DNA of 64,000 bases. Origin: Cunninghamia lanceolata. Lineage: Eukaryota; Streptophyta; Pinopsida; Cupressales; Cupressaceae. Below the pieces are notes generated by a model, which had not been told where the DNA came from, did no database searches, and saw nothing but the letters and a program-made list of their open reading frames with translations. The position numbers and the translations under genes were made by a program. Location of the stretch: positions 3,906,001 through 3,970,000 of the forward strand of contig BSBN01000829.1 in NCBI GenBank assembly GCA_027924645.1, given 5' to 3'. Position 1 is the stretch's first letter; the number at the start of each line of letters is the position of its first letter. This document shows, in pieces, positions 12,498 through 25,189 of the stretch.

Positions 12498-14413
12498 TGT
12501 AATGTCCCCTTCTAGCAAGCCAAAATTTTTGCAACCTTGCAAACAACTTTAACTTACAAAAGAGCACATTAGTATACAAATCATTTGATCATGTTCACAT
12601 AAAGTGCTTAACAATAATAAACTCTATCTATTTCATATCCTTTCTAGTCATATATCCATGTTCATGATCTATCTTATATCATTAACCACACATGAGTCAT
12701 GGACATACCTCGGGGAGGACGTTTGTATTCCTACCCATTAATCAGACCATTCACCTAATATGAAAGGGTGGATTAAAGATTCCAAGACCCACGGCCATAG
12801 GCCGAAGGCTTCACCTCAGACCCAGAGGTACTTCACTCTTGGCTTGGAGGGGCTTATAGCCAGCTTGAGGTTCACCTACCTTTAGGCCATTAATATTATC
12901 TAGGTCCTACGTAATCATAGGGTCAAGAACTTCATGCTACACCCAACAATACTTCATTCTTACCCTAGGTCTAAGTGTTCCATGCTACACCCAGCAATAC
13001 TTAACTCTTAGCTCTGAGGGCCAATGACTTGCCATCTCGAGTGCTAGACACTAGATTCCTTCTAACCACCAGTCTCATACTAATAAGGTGTGTATATGGA
13101 TTAAGGGGAAGGCTACTAATTCTAGCCTGGTACTCCATGGTCATGTTGATTACTTATTAAATGTAATCTTATAATCAATCTCTTTGTAGAGATATACTTA
13201 TTATTCTAGGCATCAACATGCCTTCAATTTAAAATCACTATATTGGATATTCACAATATCCACTAGTATATTGTCATTTCTCTTTGAATGCTTATGTCTT
13301 CATGGCTATGAAACTAGATGTTTACACTATTACTACTAACCTTGGAATTACTCTAATATGAGATTCAACATTAAGAGTTATATAACATCCAACAGATTAA
13401 AACATTCATAACATTCATATAACCTTTATGAAATGCATCTATTATTTAAGTGGCTGATCTCATGGTTACTTCTATCATTTTAAACATTCTTATAAATCCT
13501 ATATTTAATAATTATAAAATAAACATATAAAATATACTTACAAATAATAAGTAAATATAAATACTTACTTACCTACCAGAGCTTTACCGTGTATTTCTTA
13601 CCTATAACTGCAGTCTTCTTTCTATTTTCCAATGTTTTCCTTGCTCGATGGGATGACTAATATAATTTTTATTGTATTGCTACTGCTGTTTATATATTAT
13701 ATAATATATACTTTTACTCCCCTTTTTCCATCATACTCCCTTATGCCCTTTATATATTTCCAAGGGTTTACCGTGGGTAAAAGGATATACCCTTTCCAAT
13801 GGTTGCGGCTTTAATAACATTTGTCTTTCTTTATTTATTATTTATTAAGGTGATTGCTGGTGTCAACCAATTTAATAGCCGCATACATACTTTTATTTAT
13901 ATTTGATTGCCTTATATAAGATCATTGATTTTATTTTATAGGAATTACTTCTCTCACTTTATATAATTATAGTATAGGATAATAATAATATATATTTACT
14001 TAAATATATATTTTACCAAAGCAATTTCACCGACTTTATCATGTTGTTTAAATCTTTGATTTAAACAATGTCTTAATATCGGGACATGACAGACTTTATA
14101 ATATTTATAATAATTAACTTATAATATTTTATTTATGTTTATTCTTATATAATATAATAATATATATATATATATAAATACTATAATAATATATAAATTA
14201 TTAATATTTATATTTATAAACATGTATTGTTATTATAATAATATCTAATTTAATATTTATATTTATATTAATATATAATAATGATTTAGGATATATATGA
14301 TTTACATAATATTTAATTTATTATTTAAATAAATATATTGGTTTTATAATGTTCAATATGAATTTTAATGTCATTCATATTTAATTATAAATTATCATTA
14401 TAGGGACATGACA
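12498..14413. mobile_element. solo LTR (1.9 kb) inside the nested integrase
   Basis: It starts TGTAATGTCCCC and ends GGGACATGACA, with perfect 5-bp duplications TTCTT at 12493-12497 and 14414-14418. Removing the insert and one TTCTT restores an uninterrupted integrase reading frame across the site. No internal retroelement coding is seen, so this is a solo LTR left by recombination, or a coding-free element. The termini form a short inverted repeat (TGT..TGTCCC and GGGACA..ACA). The last 320 bp contain a second copy of the terminus (see separate entry). Confidence 0.9.
14081..14413. repeat. AT-rich segment between two copies of an LTR terminus
   Basis: The 11-mer GGGACATGACA occurs at 14081-14091 and again at the true LTR end, 14403-14413. 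The ~310 bases between are almost pure A/T, with (TA)n runs near 14160-14180. It could be an AT-rich expansion, or a partial duplication of the LTR end. Confidence 0.7.
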
Positions 14414-14418
14414 TTCTT

Positions 14419-15064
14419 CTGGTACTCCTATTTACTGAATTATTGTATGCAAACTCTGCTTGTGAAAGAATCGAATCCCAACTTCCCGCTTTCTCTCTAA
14501 CCAAACATCTCAACAAGTTTCCCAAACTCCTATTCACTACCTCTGTCTGTCCATCAGTTTGTGGGTGAAATGCTGAACTGAACTTCAAATATGTCTTTAT
14601 CTTCTTCCAAAGTGTCTTCCAAAAGTATGCAAGAAATCTAGTGTCTTTGTCTAAAATTAGGCTCTTAGGTAATCCATGCAATCTCACAATCTACTTGAAA
14701 AATAGGTCAGCTACATGCACTGCATCAGTTGTCTTCTTACAAGGTATGAAATGTGTCATCTTTGAAAATCTGTCCACTACTACAAATATTGAATCATGTC
14801 CTCTCTATGTCTTCGACAATCCCATTACAGAATCCATGCTTATGTCTTCCCAAGGTCTCTCTGGTACTTTCAAAGGTTTATACAATCCAATATTTTGACT
14901 ACTCCCTTTTGCAACTTGACAAACTCTACAACTCTGCACAAATTTCCTATAATCATTATGTATTTGAGGCCAAAAGTAATTTTCACTTACCAAAGCTACT
15001 ATTTTATCAATGCCAAAATGTCTTGCCAATCCACCACTATGTTTCTACTTGATCAAATTATCTC
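14419..15064 (-). pseudogene. integrase, N-terminal and core part, of the nested chromovirus
   Basis: The zinc-binding region has ARHFGIDKIVALV and SCRVCQVAKG (about 15029-14920). The catalytic core shows the D of ISMDSVMGL, the D of LDKDTRFL and the E of [16 protein letters not shown] (about 14555). The frame is interrupted at NRSTRR by the solo LTR at 12498-14413 and continues beyond it at 12497. Confidence 0.85.
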
Positions 15065-16759
15065 TCATGGAACTCCTAGGTTTGCATAATTGATTTCCTC
15101 TTGAATGAAATAGTCCAACCATTTACTCCTATCTGTCACAACAGTTTCCTTACATGCTTTCCAAGGTTCTACAAAATCAAGATCTTCCTCATATAGGTTC
15201 TTTAATTCATCAAATCCCAACACTTCAACTCTCATCTTTGTCAACAAGTTCCTTCTCCTACTCAATGCATCTGTAACTTGTTTTGATTTTCCACTCCTAT
15301 GTTTCAACACAAAAGTGTATCTCCAATTGAACTCTACCCATCTCATATGTCTCTGATTCAACTTCCCTTGACTATTCAAATATTACAAAGCTTGATGATC
15401 TGTATATAACATGAACTCTTTAGGCAATAGGTAATGTCTCCACTTCTTCAAGGCTTGAATTATGGCATAGAACTCTTAATCATAAACTAAATATCTTCTC
15501 CTTGCATTATTCAACTTCTCACTGAAATATGCTTCAGGTCTACCTTCTTGACTTAACACTGCTCCAATTGCATTTCCACTTGCATCATAATCTACTTGAA
15601 ATACCTTATTGAAATTTGGTAATGCCAAAATATGTTGCTCTGTCACTTTCTGCTTCAATAATTCAAAACTTTTGTCTAGTCTTGATGTCCACTTGAAATC
15701 TTTTCTGTCACCTCTCATTGTCTCTATCATAGGGTTACATACTAAACTAATTTTCTTGATGAACTTCTAGTAGAAACTAGCTAATCCAAGAAATGATCTG
15801 ACTTCTCCAATGCTCTCTGGCATAGGCCAGTCAACAATTGCTCACTTTCTCAAGGTCCATCTTCAATCCTTCCGCAGAAATCACAAATCCTAAATATACC
15901 AATTCTTCCTTCATGAAACTACACTTCTTGATGTTTATCAAGAATTTCTCTTCTCTCAGTCTTTGCAATACTTGTCTTAGGTGCAACAAATGTTCTTTTG
16001 TCTTACTAAAAATTAGAATGTCATCCAAATATACAATAACAAACTTACCCAAGAATTTCTTCAAGACCTCATTCATAAATCTCATGAAAGTACTAGGTGC
16101 ATTTGTCAATCCAAAAGGCACACTAACCACTCATACAATCCTTCATTTGTCTTGAAAGCAGTCTTCCATTCATCTCCTTCTCTAATTCTGATCTGATGGT
16201 ATCCACTCTTCAAATCTATCTTTCTGAAATATTTTGCTCCACTCAAACAATCCATGATATCATCCATCCTAGGTAAGGGAAATATATACTTAACTGTGAT
16301 CTTGTTTATTGCTCTCAAGTCTGTACACATTCTCCATTCTCCATCTTTCTTTGGTGCCACTACTGTAGGTACTACACAAGGACTCAAGCTTTCTCTGATC
16401 AAAGCTTTCCTCAACAGTTTTTGTAACTGTCTATTCAATTCTTCATTTTCTGCTAGTGTCATTCTGTGTGCTGCTTTGTTAGGAAAACTAGCTCCCAATA
16501 TAAGATCCATGTGATCACTGATACTCCTGATTGGTGGCAATCCTTTAGGTACATTGTTTGATATGATGTCTTCATACTTTGTCAGCAACTCAGTTATCTC
16601 CTCCAGTTGTGATTCAATCTCCCTCTTCAATGTTTCAGGTTTCTTAGGAATCAAAGCATAACACATATTCTCATGTCTCAAAACATCCAGAAATTTTCTT
16701 CCGTCTACCAAATAGATTCTAACATTTCCACATACTTCACTCTTAGGATCATCTTCCAA
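15065..16759 (-). pseudogene. RT and RNase H of the nested chromovirus
   Basis: RT is recognised from RESLSPCVVPTVVAPKKDG, LRAINKITVKY, KIDLKSGYHQIRIREGDEW and the catalytic YLDD at 16031-16020. A frameshift lies near 16125, between the YEWLV and [16 protein letters not shown] segments. RNase H follows at about 15730-15250 (VDYDASGNAIGAVLSQEG, then KQVTDALSRR), with a stop near 15476. The enzyme would have copied genomic RNA into DNA. The breaks mean no complete product is made. Confidence 0.88.
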
Positions 16760-16779
16760 AGGAATTAGAGTAATTCTCT

Positions 16780-17110
16780 TTCCATTTTATGTTATAGTGT
16801 ATGTATTCTTTCTCCCATCATGTATAGCCTCCGTATCATACTACCAAGGTCTACCCAACAAAATATGACAAACATCCATAGGCATAATATCACACAATAC
16901 TTCATCATGATAAGATCTAATATGAAATTTCATAAGACATTGTTCACTCACTAGTACCTTATGATCATCCTGAATCCATGCTATCTGATAAGGCTTAGGG
17001 TGTTTCAATCTTTCCAATTTCAACTTAGTCACCATCTACTCTGAAACTAGGTTATCAGAACTACGACTATCAATTACAACTTTAGAATATTTACCTCCTA
17101 ATTTACATCT
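16780..17110 (-). pseudogene. protease of the nested chromovirus
   Basis: A retropepsin-like segment. The active-site motif reads V-I-D-S-R-S (Asp codon at 17071-17069), where D-S/T/G-G is expected, so the flap-side Gly is replaced by Arg. The C-terminal half is clear (PMDVCHILLGRPW, ending near 16841). A TAG interrupts just after the active site. It would have cut the polyprotein; it is unlikely to work in this form. Confidence 0.75.
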
Positions 17111-17249
17111 GGTTCTAAACAAACTTTTCCTCTGTAGTGGTTCCTCCTTTGTCTATACTTGAAATAGTGCTCTCCTCATCACAAGTGATTCTCCTTTCTC
17201 AAGTTTACCAACTAAACAAGGGTCACCTAGTTCAACAGGTTCTTCCACA

Positions 17250-18322
17250 TAGGCTATTCTTCCACTATTTTCTATTCTCTTTCTTGTACTCCCTTGATTA
17301 CATTCAAATGCCCTATGTCCTTCACCTCCACACTTGAAACAGGTTCCTCTAAATGTTCTCCTATCAGGTCCTCTTCCTTCTCTTCTGTATCCTTCACTCC
17401 GGTATGGACTGGGGTTTCCTCTGTGGTAGAAATTTCTGTCATCTCTCCACTATGCATTATTGTCTCTATCCTCCTTCTTGAATGTGTTTTGTGATTTGTT
17501 CTACTCCACATATGATCTCTCTCCTCTATAAAATGTTCTACCTCTCCGAAATTTACCTCCTTTGCCTCTCTGCCTCTGATCATGCCTCTTATTCAACTTC
17601 TCTTCAACTTTCAGGGCAAATTGATATGCTTCTTCCAGTGTTGTCATCCTAACCAAACTCAGTTCTTCTTAAATGTTCAATCTCAGTCCATTGATGTATC
17701 TAGCCACTTTCTCTTTGCTTGCTTCACTATGTCCTATCCTTTTGATCATCTTATGAAATTATTCAGTATAGCCCTTCACATATTTCTCCTTTTGTCTTAG
17801 GTTTTGTAATCTCTTCAACAACTCCAACTCATAGTCAGTAGGTACAAACTGGTTCTTCAATTTTGTCACCATCCTATCCCATTTTGTAATCTTTTACTTT
17901 CCTCTTCTATTTCTATCCAACTGAACTTCCTTCCACCATATAGTAGCATGTCCTTTCAGTTTTGTCTTTGCAAATTTTACCTTCTCTGGATCTTCAATTT
18001 CTTCATACTCAAAGTATTCTTCCATGTCATTTATCCAGTCAATCAACTCTTTAGGATTCAAATTCCCAGTGTAGTTAGGTACATCAACTCTAGGTCATTT
18101 TCCAATCTTTGAAATAGCTCGCAACATCTTGACTTGATCCGATTCTTCTTCTTCTTCACCTCCTAGGGTTTCTTCAGTTTGATTTGTAGATTGAAATTCT
18201 TCCTCATCACTCTCAATATCAATTCTAGGGCTTAGTCTTTTTCATCTATCTTCTTCAACAACATCCAATCTAATTCACATTATTTTCATCATTTCCATCG
18301 TCTCATCCATTCTACTAGCCAT
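17250..18322 (-). pseudogene. gag of the nested chromovirus (broken)
   Basis: The frame starts at the ATG at 18322-18320, the first ATG of the frame after the PBS. It shows an acidic N-terminus, the gag core (ELIDWINDMEEYFEYEE, then KLKGHATIWW near 17950) and a C-terminal CCHC knuckle CFKCGGEGHRAFEC at 17341-17300. The knuckle is nearly identical to that of the chromovirus at 43355 (CFRCGEEGHRAFEC), so the two are related families. Multiple TAG or TGA stops interrupt the frame. Its role would have been capsid formation and RNA packaging. Confidence 0.85.
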
Positions 18323-18541
18323 TATTCTAACAACAGGGATTCTCCTCGGCAGCATCTTCCTAGGATCAAGTGAAAACTACCTCAATTTGGTGATCGGTCT
18401 ACAAGGTGACAACTACCTCACAATCGATGATTGGTTGTGACACAAGTAACCTACCTCAGATTTGATGATCTATCCACAACAAGATCTTACAGAATTCCTT
18501 CACCAACTTCACTCAATTCACTCCCAAAGATTCAAACTTTC

Positions 18542-18553
18542 GCTCTGATACCA
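18542..18553 (-). other. primer-binding site, initiator tRNA-Met
   Basis: On the minus strand TGGTATCAGAGC, the standard complement of the initiator tRNA-Met 3' end used by chromoviruses and many copia elements. It lies two bases inside the 5' LTR. Confidence 0.95.
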
Positions 18554-18555
18554 CT

Positions 18556-19393
18556 TGGTGTAGTCACAGTTAGGAGGATCCTCAAAGAGAACAATCTAGA
18601 CCATGCAGCTAGAGTAAACACAACGAAAACATCTCAAGATATGAAGCAAATGCATTTTTAGTCATTCAGTATATCATAGAATTCAAATACAAGTTGGACA
18701 GCAACATGTGGGCTCACAATTAGGGCTCACAGGCCTGATTACAGAATACGAGAATACACAAGATATAGCTTTGAAGTTCCTTCGCACAAAATCTAAACTA
18801 TGAACTTAGAATTATCAATCACTAATTTCTTAGGGATCTATTACATCATTATATATCATATCTGGAACATAAGATTCATCTGCATCAGCCAAGGAAGATC
18901 ACAAACCCCAATGAAGAGTTGTAACATGTGTACACGGATAGGTCGGACCTAAATGAATAGAACTCCTCTGCAAATGAATGGAATGATGTGCAGATCTCGA
19001 GGAAGGTTGGCCACGAACCAAAATAATACTGAATGATGTGTCATTAGGCTTTGAAGATTGTGAAATGCTTCGCATGTCTTCTCCTTTAGCTGATTGTCGG
19101 GGACTGTCAGGTTGCTCTGTTATGAGAAAACAATTGATCTTCTGATAATGATAACTTTTCAGTACTTGATCCAAATGCTCTAAATTTTAGATATATTGTG
19201 CATGAAGGTGTCTAGATGCTAAGTCTAGCTCTGCAAGATCTAAAATGCAACTGTGGTAGAATGTGAACCAAAATAAAAAACTACTACTGACTGAACTTCT
19301 TGAACTGAACTAGAAAATGAAAAGAAAGAACTAAAATGTAAATTTTTTTGGTTGATGCAAGATTGCTCTTGAACTAGGGATGCTCCTACATCA
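18556..19393 (-). repeat. 5' LTR of the nested chromovirus
   Basis: 838 bp. On the minus strand it starts TGATGTAGGAGC and ends CTACACCA, followed after two bases by the primer-binding site. It pairs with 10993-11831. Confidence 0.92.
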
Positions 19394-20596
19394 CCCAAGA
19401 TGAGACAAATCTATTAGGACAATTCAAGAATGTTAGTATCAAAATCCCCCTCATTTAATCTATAAAGGATATCCCAATCTATACCAAAATAGTAAGGAAC
19501 CTTTGCCTTAAAAATCCAGGGAGAAAAAGGAAGGATCCTTAGATAGTTCATGTCTTAGGGAACCTTGTTGATATCATGCTAGGGAATATAACTCTCCCTA
19601 AATACATAGACCCTAGCAGTCCAGTAGTGGATGTTAAGATAAATGGGACCCTCATCCAAAATACCTTGATTGACTTAGGGGCAGTCATTAATGTCATGAC
19701 TAAGGAAACAATGCAGTTACTTCAGCTACCTAACCTCAGGCCTACACCAACTATTTTATAGTTGGTAGATAGGTCCACAGTAAAACCTAAGGGGATCATT
19801 GAAGACATAGTCATAGCATTAGACTCATGGGAGTATCCTACAGATTTCATAGTCTTGTAGCCAAAGGTTAACATTGAAGGATATCCACTTATCTTAGGCA
19901 GACCATGGTTAGCAACAACTGATGCATTCATAGGTTGTAGATCTAGGAACATGATAATATCAAATGGAACTATAACCAAGAAGTTGGTCCTCTATCCACC
20001 AGCCCACCTCATGAAAATCTAGAGCAAGTTATATGGCCTACCTTGGAAGAAGAAGACAACTATTCCCTGCAAACTCTCATGACCATTGAACACAACCCCC
20101 TATTGGTAAACAAAGATGAGGATGATTTAATTGACCACATTATATAGAACAACTATTGTAGGGACCCGCAACAATAGGACTGTCTGGCATGTCTATAAGA
20201 TCCACTGCAAAACATTATACCTGCAAATTCCTTAGAAGGAATATCCCAACATTTCCACTCTTTACTGCAACAAGAGTGAGTTCCCAACATCAGTGGATAT
20301 GATCTTTCATCTGTGCAATCAGCTTCCAAAACATTGGAAATCATGCCAGGTAAAATGCTAAATATTAACAATGCCCTAATTGAAGAACAACATAATTCCA
20401 TGGCCACTGTGCTACAGGCACATTCATCAGCCTTTGCACGGGACTATAATGACATGAAGTGAATTGATCTAGACATGTGCATGCATAGGATTTACATAAA
20501 TGATGGTTTCAAGCCAATCAGATAGCCTCAAAGGAGAATGAACCTCATCTTGAAAGAAACAGTTAAAACTGAGCTACAAAAATTACTTGATGCAGG
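19394..20596 (+). pseudogene. Athila-like protease and start of RT
   Basis: This resumes the frame interrupted at 10992. Early motifs are LLGQFKNVSIKIPL and VLGNLVDIMLGNI. The retropepsin domain follows, with active site L-I-D-L-G-A (about 19670-19690; D-L-G where D-S/T-G is usual), then INVMTKETMQLLQLP and YPLILGRPWLAT. After about 20000 the frame becomes patchy, with several stops and shifts. The last readable part, PQRRMN then ELQKLLDAG, is the lead-in to RT. It is cut at 20596 by the gag-only element and resumes at 31736. Confidence 0.8.
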
Positions 20597-22895
20597 TGAT
20601 GGAACCATATAATTTTTTTCATAGTTCTAGTATTTTTGTCCTTAGGCTTATGTCATTAGGTTGAAGGATTTTCAGACTTAGGGTTCTTTGCATACCAAAA
20701 GAGGCGTTAAACCCTAAACACCCATGCCAAAGTTAAATGTAAGGGTCATATTCATAATATTTCTTCAATGACCACTTGTCTCATGTGACCAGGTGTTTAA
20801 GTTGCTCCCTTATGTCCCCTTGAACATTATTTGCCCAGCCTCACGTTGAACAATTACCTTTTCTAGCCCGTGCCCAGAAAAGCTTTATTTTTAGACCCAT
20901 TGGCCCCTTTTTCCTAGGAAGAAAAAGATATTTTTTAAAAGCATAGATGCCAAGGTCCACTCCTACTAATTCTCTCTTTTTTTGACAGGTGGCAGTGGTG
21001 GTTTCATTTCTGCCATTCTGCCAGCAATAAAATATTGGAGTTGGCACCTGCGGAATTGCGAAAAGAGTGATAGTTGGTTGGAGATTATTGAGGAGGGAAA
21101 AATGGTGGGCCCCGAACAATGTAGAATGGTTTCTTTATTATTTTTTCTATTCTGCCATACTTCACCAAGGGGTCATTCTGGGTGATTGTGGAATGGTGGA
21201 AGTATTGACACGTGCCATTCTAAAGGGATGGGACTGGTGCATTAAATAACAAGAACATGACATGTCATAGTCCTATGGATGTGACCACTTGTTGAAGAGT
21301 TGTCCTGATCACGTGCAGCTAATCCAATGGTCATCCACCATTCTGCCGAGACCATATCTCTAGCTATATCCTTTGTGTGCAGAATTGTAGAATGCAGTCT
21401 TAACTATACTGCAAAGAGGATATTTTCTCAAGATCATGGTTGGGAGAGCTATCCAGGTGGAAAGTCATCATTGGGAAAAGCAAACATAACCCTCCTACTA
21501 TGTAAGGGGCCAAATCAGTGTCGTTGAATTCAAGCCAGCTAGGATCATGATCGACAGCCAGAATTTAAAAATGTGATAGAGAGATGAGTTGGCACTGATT
21601 TGATGATGCTTCATTGCAAGCATTAACTACTCAGGTGTGTGCAGAGTCTCTATCACCACCACTATGAAGGAATTTATTCACAGAAAGATTTGTCTTATAC
21701 AGGCTTGACCTTTTGAAATCCATGCTCCTACTAGGAATGGCATTTCATCTACTGTGTGATGAAATTTGACATGATGACAATGCTAAGTTGAGGAAATCAA
21801 GACAATTGACCTAGCATATTCAATACAAGAAGTGATGTTCTCAGTTATACAGAATTATGAGATCCAATCTTTCTATTCATTTATAGTAATCTTCACAAGA
21901 TTTCCATTTATGACTGGAATGCTTCGAAATGACTGGAATTTATTAAACCAAAGATGTGCGGATGTATACTTGCATCCTAGAATTTCTATAAATAGACAAT
22001 TGCTAGTGTTACCCCTTATACTGTTCAAAACTTGCTCGTAGTATGGATCTCCCCTGTTCCTGTGTGTTTTTTTGCTCCCTTGTTCTATCAGATTTTCTTC
22101 ATTGTTCTCATGGGTATTAACTTGTCCTTACAAAATTAGGAGACTTGGAGTTTATTCCTTTGGAATAGGCAATACAGGGAAAATTTGGGGACAACATCAT
22201 CATTTTATGAGTCTCTATGAGCTTTTCTTCTTCCTGTTGTTTCATCCGGATTGGGACCACAGATTTTAATCTCTTGATTCCAGTCATTCCTTATGTCTGT
22301 GATTAGGTAGATTAGTATCAAGTGCAAAGGGAAATCATTTCTCTTTTCCTTCATCCCTCTTCTACTTTTCCTAACAAAGCATCAACTCTAGTAGTAGGGA
22401 TGTTTCCTCTCCGGATGTAGCATATGAAGACAGGGTGCTCCCATTTTTTTGTTGTTGCTACCCCCTCACTGGATAGATGGCGTTACCATATCTAGCTTGA
22501 TGCGATTTCATCTAGTTTCTATCTGGTTGAGTTGGTTGGTGACCACTCAATTATGAAAGAGGAATCACATCCTTACAAACGACAATGGGTGTAAAGTGAA
22601 GAACTCTAGTTAATGGGGTTTTCTTCTAATATTATCGCTTGTAGTCATTCCTAATTAAGGTGGGTAAGCTAGGCAATGAATGCTCCTATTGAACAAATAG
22701 GTGGCATATGATGGGTATGTGAGCTCTAACAACATCTATCATATAGTCCCCCATCAGCATAATGGCCTATTTTCCCCACCTAAATTGAGAGGACACACAG
22801 TCTTACGGGTATCTCAGCATATACCATGAAAACTAGACATACAGTTGTGAAGCGGTTGCACCAACCTCTTCTCGCAGCTTCATCTTTTGGTTATG

Positions 22896-24151
22896 TTTAG
22901 GGTAAAATTGGATTTTTTTAATCTTTGTTGTTTAGATGTTAAAACCCTCCTTTCCACTAAACATTGAAGGATCTAGGGTCGAGTGGCGAGCACTATCATA
23001 CCCTAGGTCACTTGCAAATGAAGGGAAACTTGGATTAGGGAATTAATTATCAATTTTTCCTTCTCTTATGTCCATTTAACCATTAAAATCCTAATTATGC
23101 AAATACAACAACAAATTGATGAAAGACAGAAAAAGTTCTTGCAGACGGAAGTAAAATAGCAAATCACAAAATACCTATTTTTGAGGTTATGAGACAGAAC
23201 AGTCAGGGACTAAGGTGCGGGCACTCAAGTCCAAGGTACCTACTTTTTCTGGGAATCTGGACCTCCTTCTGACATTGATAAGCCCTGTAACTTTTGTTTC
23301 CTGAGATCTATCTGCGGAGGACACTGTTGCGAGTGCTCTAGTCCTAGAAGTGCTCCTGTGTCTGACTTCTCTTCAAATCCTAAATCCCTGATGTCTGCCA
23401 AGCCTTCCTGCAACTCCACTTTTTCCAGATGCGACACCTGTAACCTGCAATCACAAGACTTGGTTTGGGGGTTGCGGTGTTTAGAGGCTTGCCTCAGTCA
23501 AGCCCTGGAGGACACTTAAGTCTCCGAACACCATTGTCAGATAAAGAGGGCGTGCCCTTGTGAGGCAGAGGCCAGAAACCAAAGGAATCAATGATAAAAA
23601 CACAATGATATGTCACCTTGTAGTGAAGCTCTCATGGAGGAAGATGCTCTTCATGCCATGAGGAGATTGAAGCTCAAATATGCAAATATCAACACACAAA
23701 GCATACAAGTCTACTCTTGCAACACAATAGAAAGCCTTGAATCACCTTGAGAATGCCTAGAGTTCACAATGATCATCTAATTGAAATCTAGTTTACAAAC
23801 GAATGCCTAAGCATGCTTTTATATGCAACTACAAGCATTCCTGCCAAGATTTTAAAAATCAAACTTTACCGTGTCGGCAAAATAACCACCTAACGGTCAT
23901 AAACTGACACCCAAAAATTAGGGTTGCCCCAAAATAGGCCAGGACTAGGGCACGGGCACCCAAGTCCTCCCCCCTATTTTAGATAGGGTATAGCTCAAGG
24001 GGTCCACCTAGGTCTAATTTGCCATGGAACCTAGGTCTCATTCCATCGGGATGCCAAAATATGAACTAAAATGTCCTAAATGCACTCTAAAGACCCGTGA
24101 GCTAAACCTTATGAGGGAAAAGCCCCCAAGGGGACATTTTCTGACATTATA
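22896..24151. mobile_element. 1.26-kb insertion in the 5' LTR, type unresolved
   Basis: Present in the 5' LTR and absent at the matching place in the 3' LTR (near 30618). It is flanked by GGTTATG at 22889-22895 and 24152-24158. The ends read TTTAGGGTAAAA and TTTTCTGACATTATA, with no clear inverted repeat. Taking the boundary two bases earlier gives a TG start, a 5-bp GGTTA duplication and a TA end, which would fit a solo LTR with a mutated terminus. It has no convincing coding sequence; the 65-residue minus-strand frame at 23437-23240 matches nothing I know. Confidence 0.65.
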
Positions 24152-24213
24152 GGTTATGAAAATTTGTAACTTCTTTTCTCTTGAAGCCAAAAGCTTGTTT
24201 TCTCCCTTATCTC

Positions 24214-24220
24214 TATAAAA
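24214..24220 (+). promoter_or_regulatory. TATA box candidate, 5' LTR of gag-only element
   Basis: TATAAAA in the context CTCTATAAAAGGGAATTC, placed about 1.05 kb before the LTR end and conserved in the 3' LTR at 30679. It is a plausible U3 promoter. A second candidate, CTATAAATAG, lies near 21990 and is also conserved at about 29770. Confidence 0.5.
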
Positions 24221-25189
24221 GGGAATTCAGGGCTTATGAAAAATCATTGGTTCAAGGTCATGTCTTCAGACTTAGTCTGAAATATGGGATCAATCTAGTT
24301 AGAGAGGAATTGTAAATAGTTTGTTTTATGGAATAGATTTAGTCCTTCATTTTTTTCAAGTTTCCATTCTGAGTTTTAAGATGTTTTGATAGAACTACAA
24401 AGGCTGTGTTATAATTTATAGAACAATTTACTTTACAAATCCTGTTGAGTCTTGAAGTGTATTGTCTCCTACTTCATGTATACAGTTCTACATTTATGAA
24501 TATATATTTGATTAAGGATCATTTTTATTCATCATCATAGTCTTTCCTATGTTTGTGTATTTTTCTTGTGGCATTTACTCAAGTAGTAAAATAATTAGCT
24601 ACAAGAGAAATATTGAATGTAGTCTTGGTTTACAGGGATAACTAAGCATGGTTAGCTCTAAGACTAGTAAAGTATTTTAATGTAAGGCATTACTATATCT
24701 TTATAGTAAACTAGGTTTTATTATATCATGTGTTCTTTAGGGTTTATTCAAGCTTCTTGACTCTATGGCCCTTGGATAGGCACTGATCTTTTCATGAATA
24801 CAGTACTAAGTTTACATCCCTTTAACAATCCTCATTATTTTAAAGAAATCAACACATTTTCCCTTCCAACAATAGGTGTTAGAAGTTAAGTTTATTTTAT
24901 GTGTTCATTTGCAAAGAAATAGAATTAAAGCTTAAGGATCTAACCCATCTCTTTACTTTATCGGACATTCTTTAAGCAATCTTAAAGGAACACATTTGTT
25001 ATTGGAGCAATGTTATTAAGCAAGTATTTCAGGGACCCCCATCCATTTAAATAGAACACTTTTTTCTCCAAAAGGGAAAGATTCCAAAAATAGGAACACC
25101 CTCCTTTCTTTCATAGAGCCTAAAGTGTAGAGGAAAGAGGGATTGAAAACCCATATTTCCTGTTCATTGGCCAATCCCTCGAGGCATGT

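Larger units (their letters stand above)
10993..19393 (-). mobile_element. nested chromovirus (Ty3/gypsy), minus strand
   Basis: A complete but decayed element of 8.4 kb, including its own 1.9-kb insertion. LTRs of 838-839 bp lie at 18556-19393 (5') and 10993-11831 (3'). Perfect 5-bp duplications CCCAA flank it at 10988-10992 and 19394-19398, and the Athila frame continues across the deleted insertion. In minus-strand order it has a PBS for initiator tRNA-Met, gag with a zinc knuckle, protease, RT, RNase H, integrase and a C-terminal chromodomain. The LTRs differ at roughly a tenth of sites by eye, so it is clearly older than the chromovirus at 43355. Several frameshifts and stops make it inactive. 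Confidence 0.93.

Noticed and set aside
12114..12515. 133-residue plus-strand open frame
   Set aside because: It is the antisense shadow of the nested chromovirus integrase tail; the minus strand gives the conserved motifs.
18542..18553. part of a tRNA gene
   Set aside because: TGGTATCAGAGC is only the primer-binding site of the retroelement; no tRNA body surrounds it.
21832..22041. small ORF repeated in both LTRs (also 29592-29822)
   Set aside because: It lies in LTR U3/R sequence, its codons are not better conserved than the flanks, and it has no recognisable domain.
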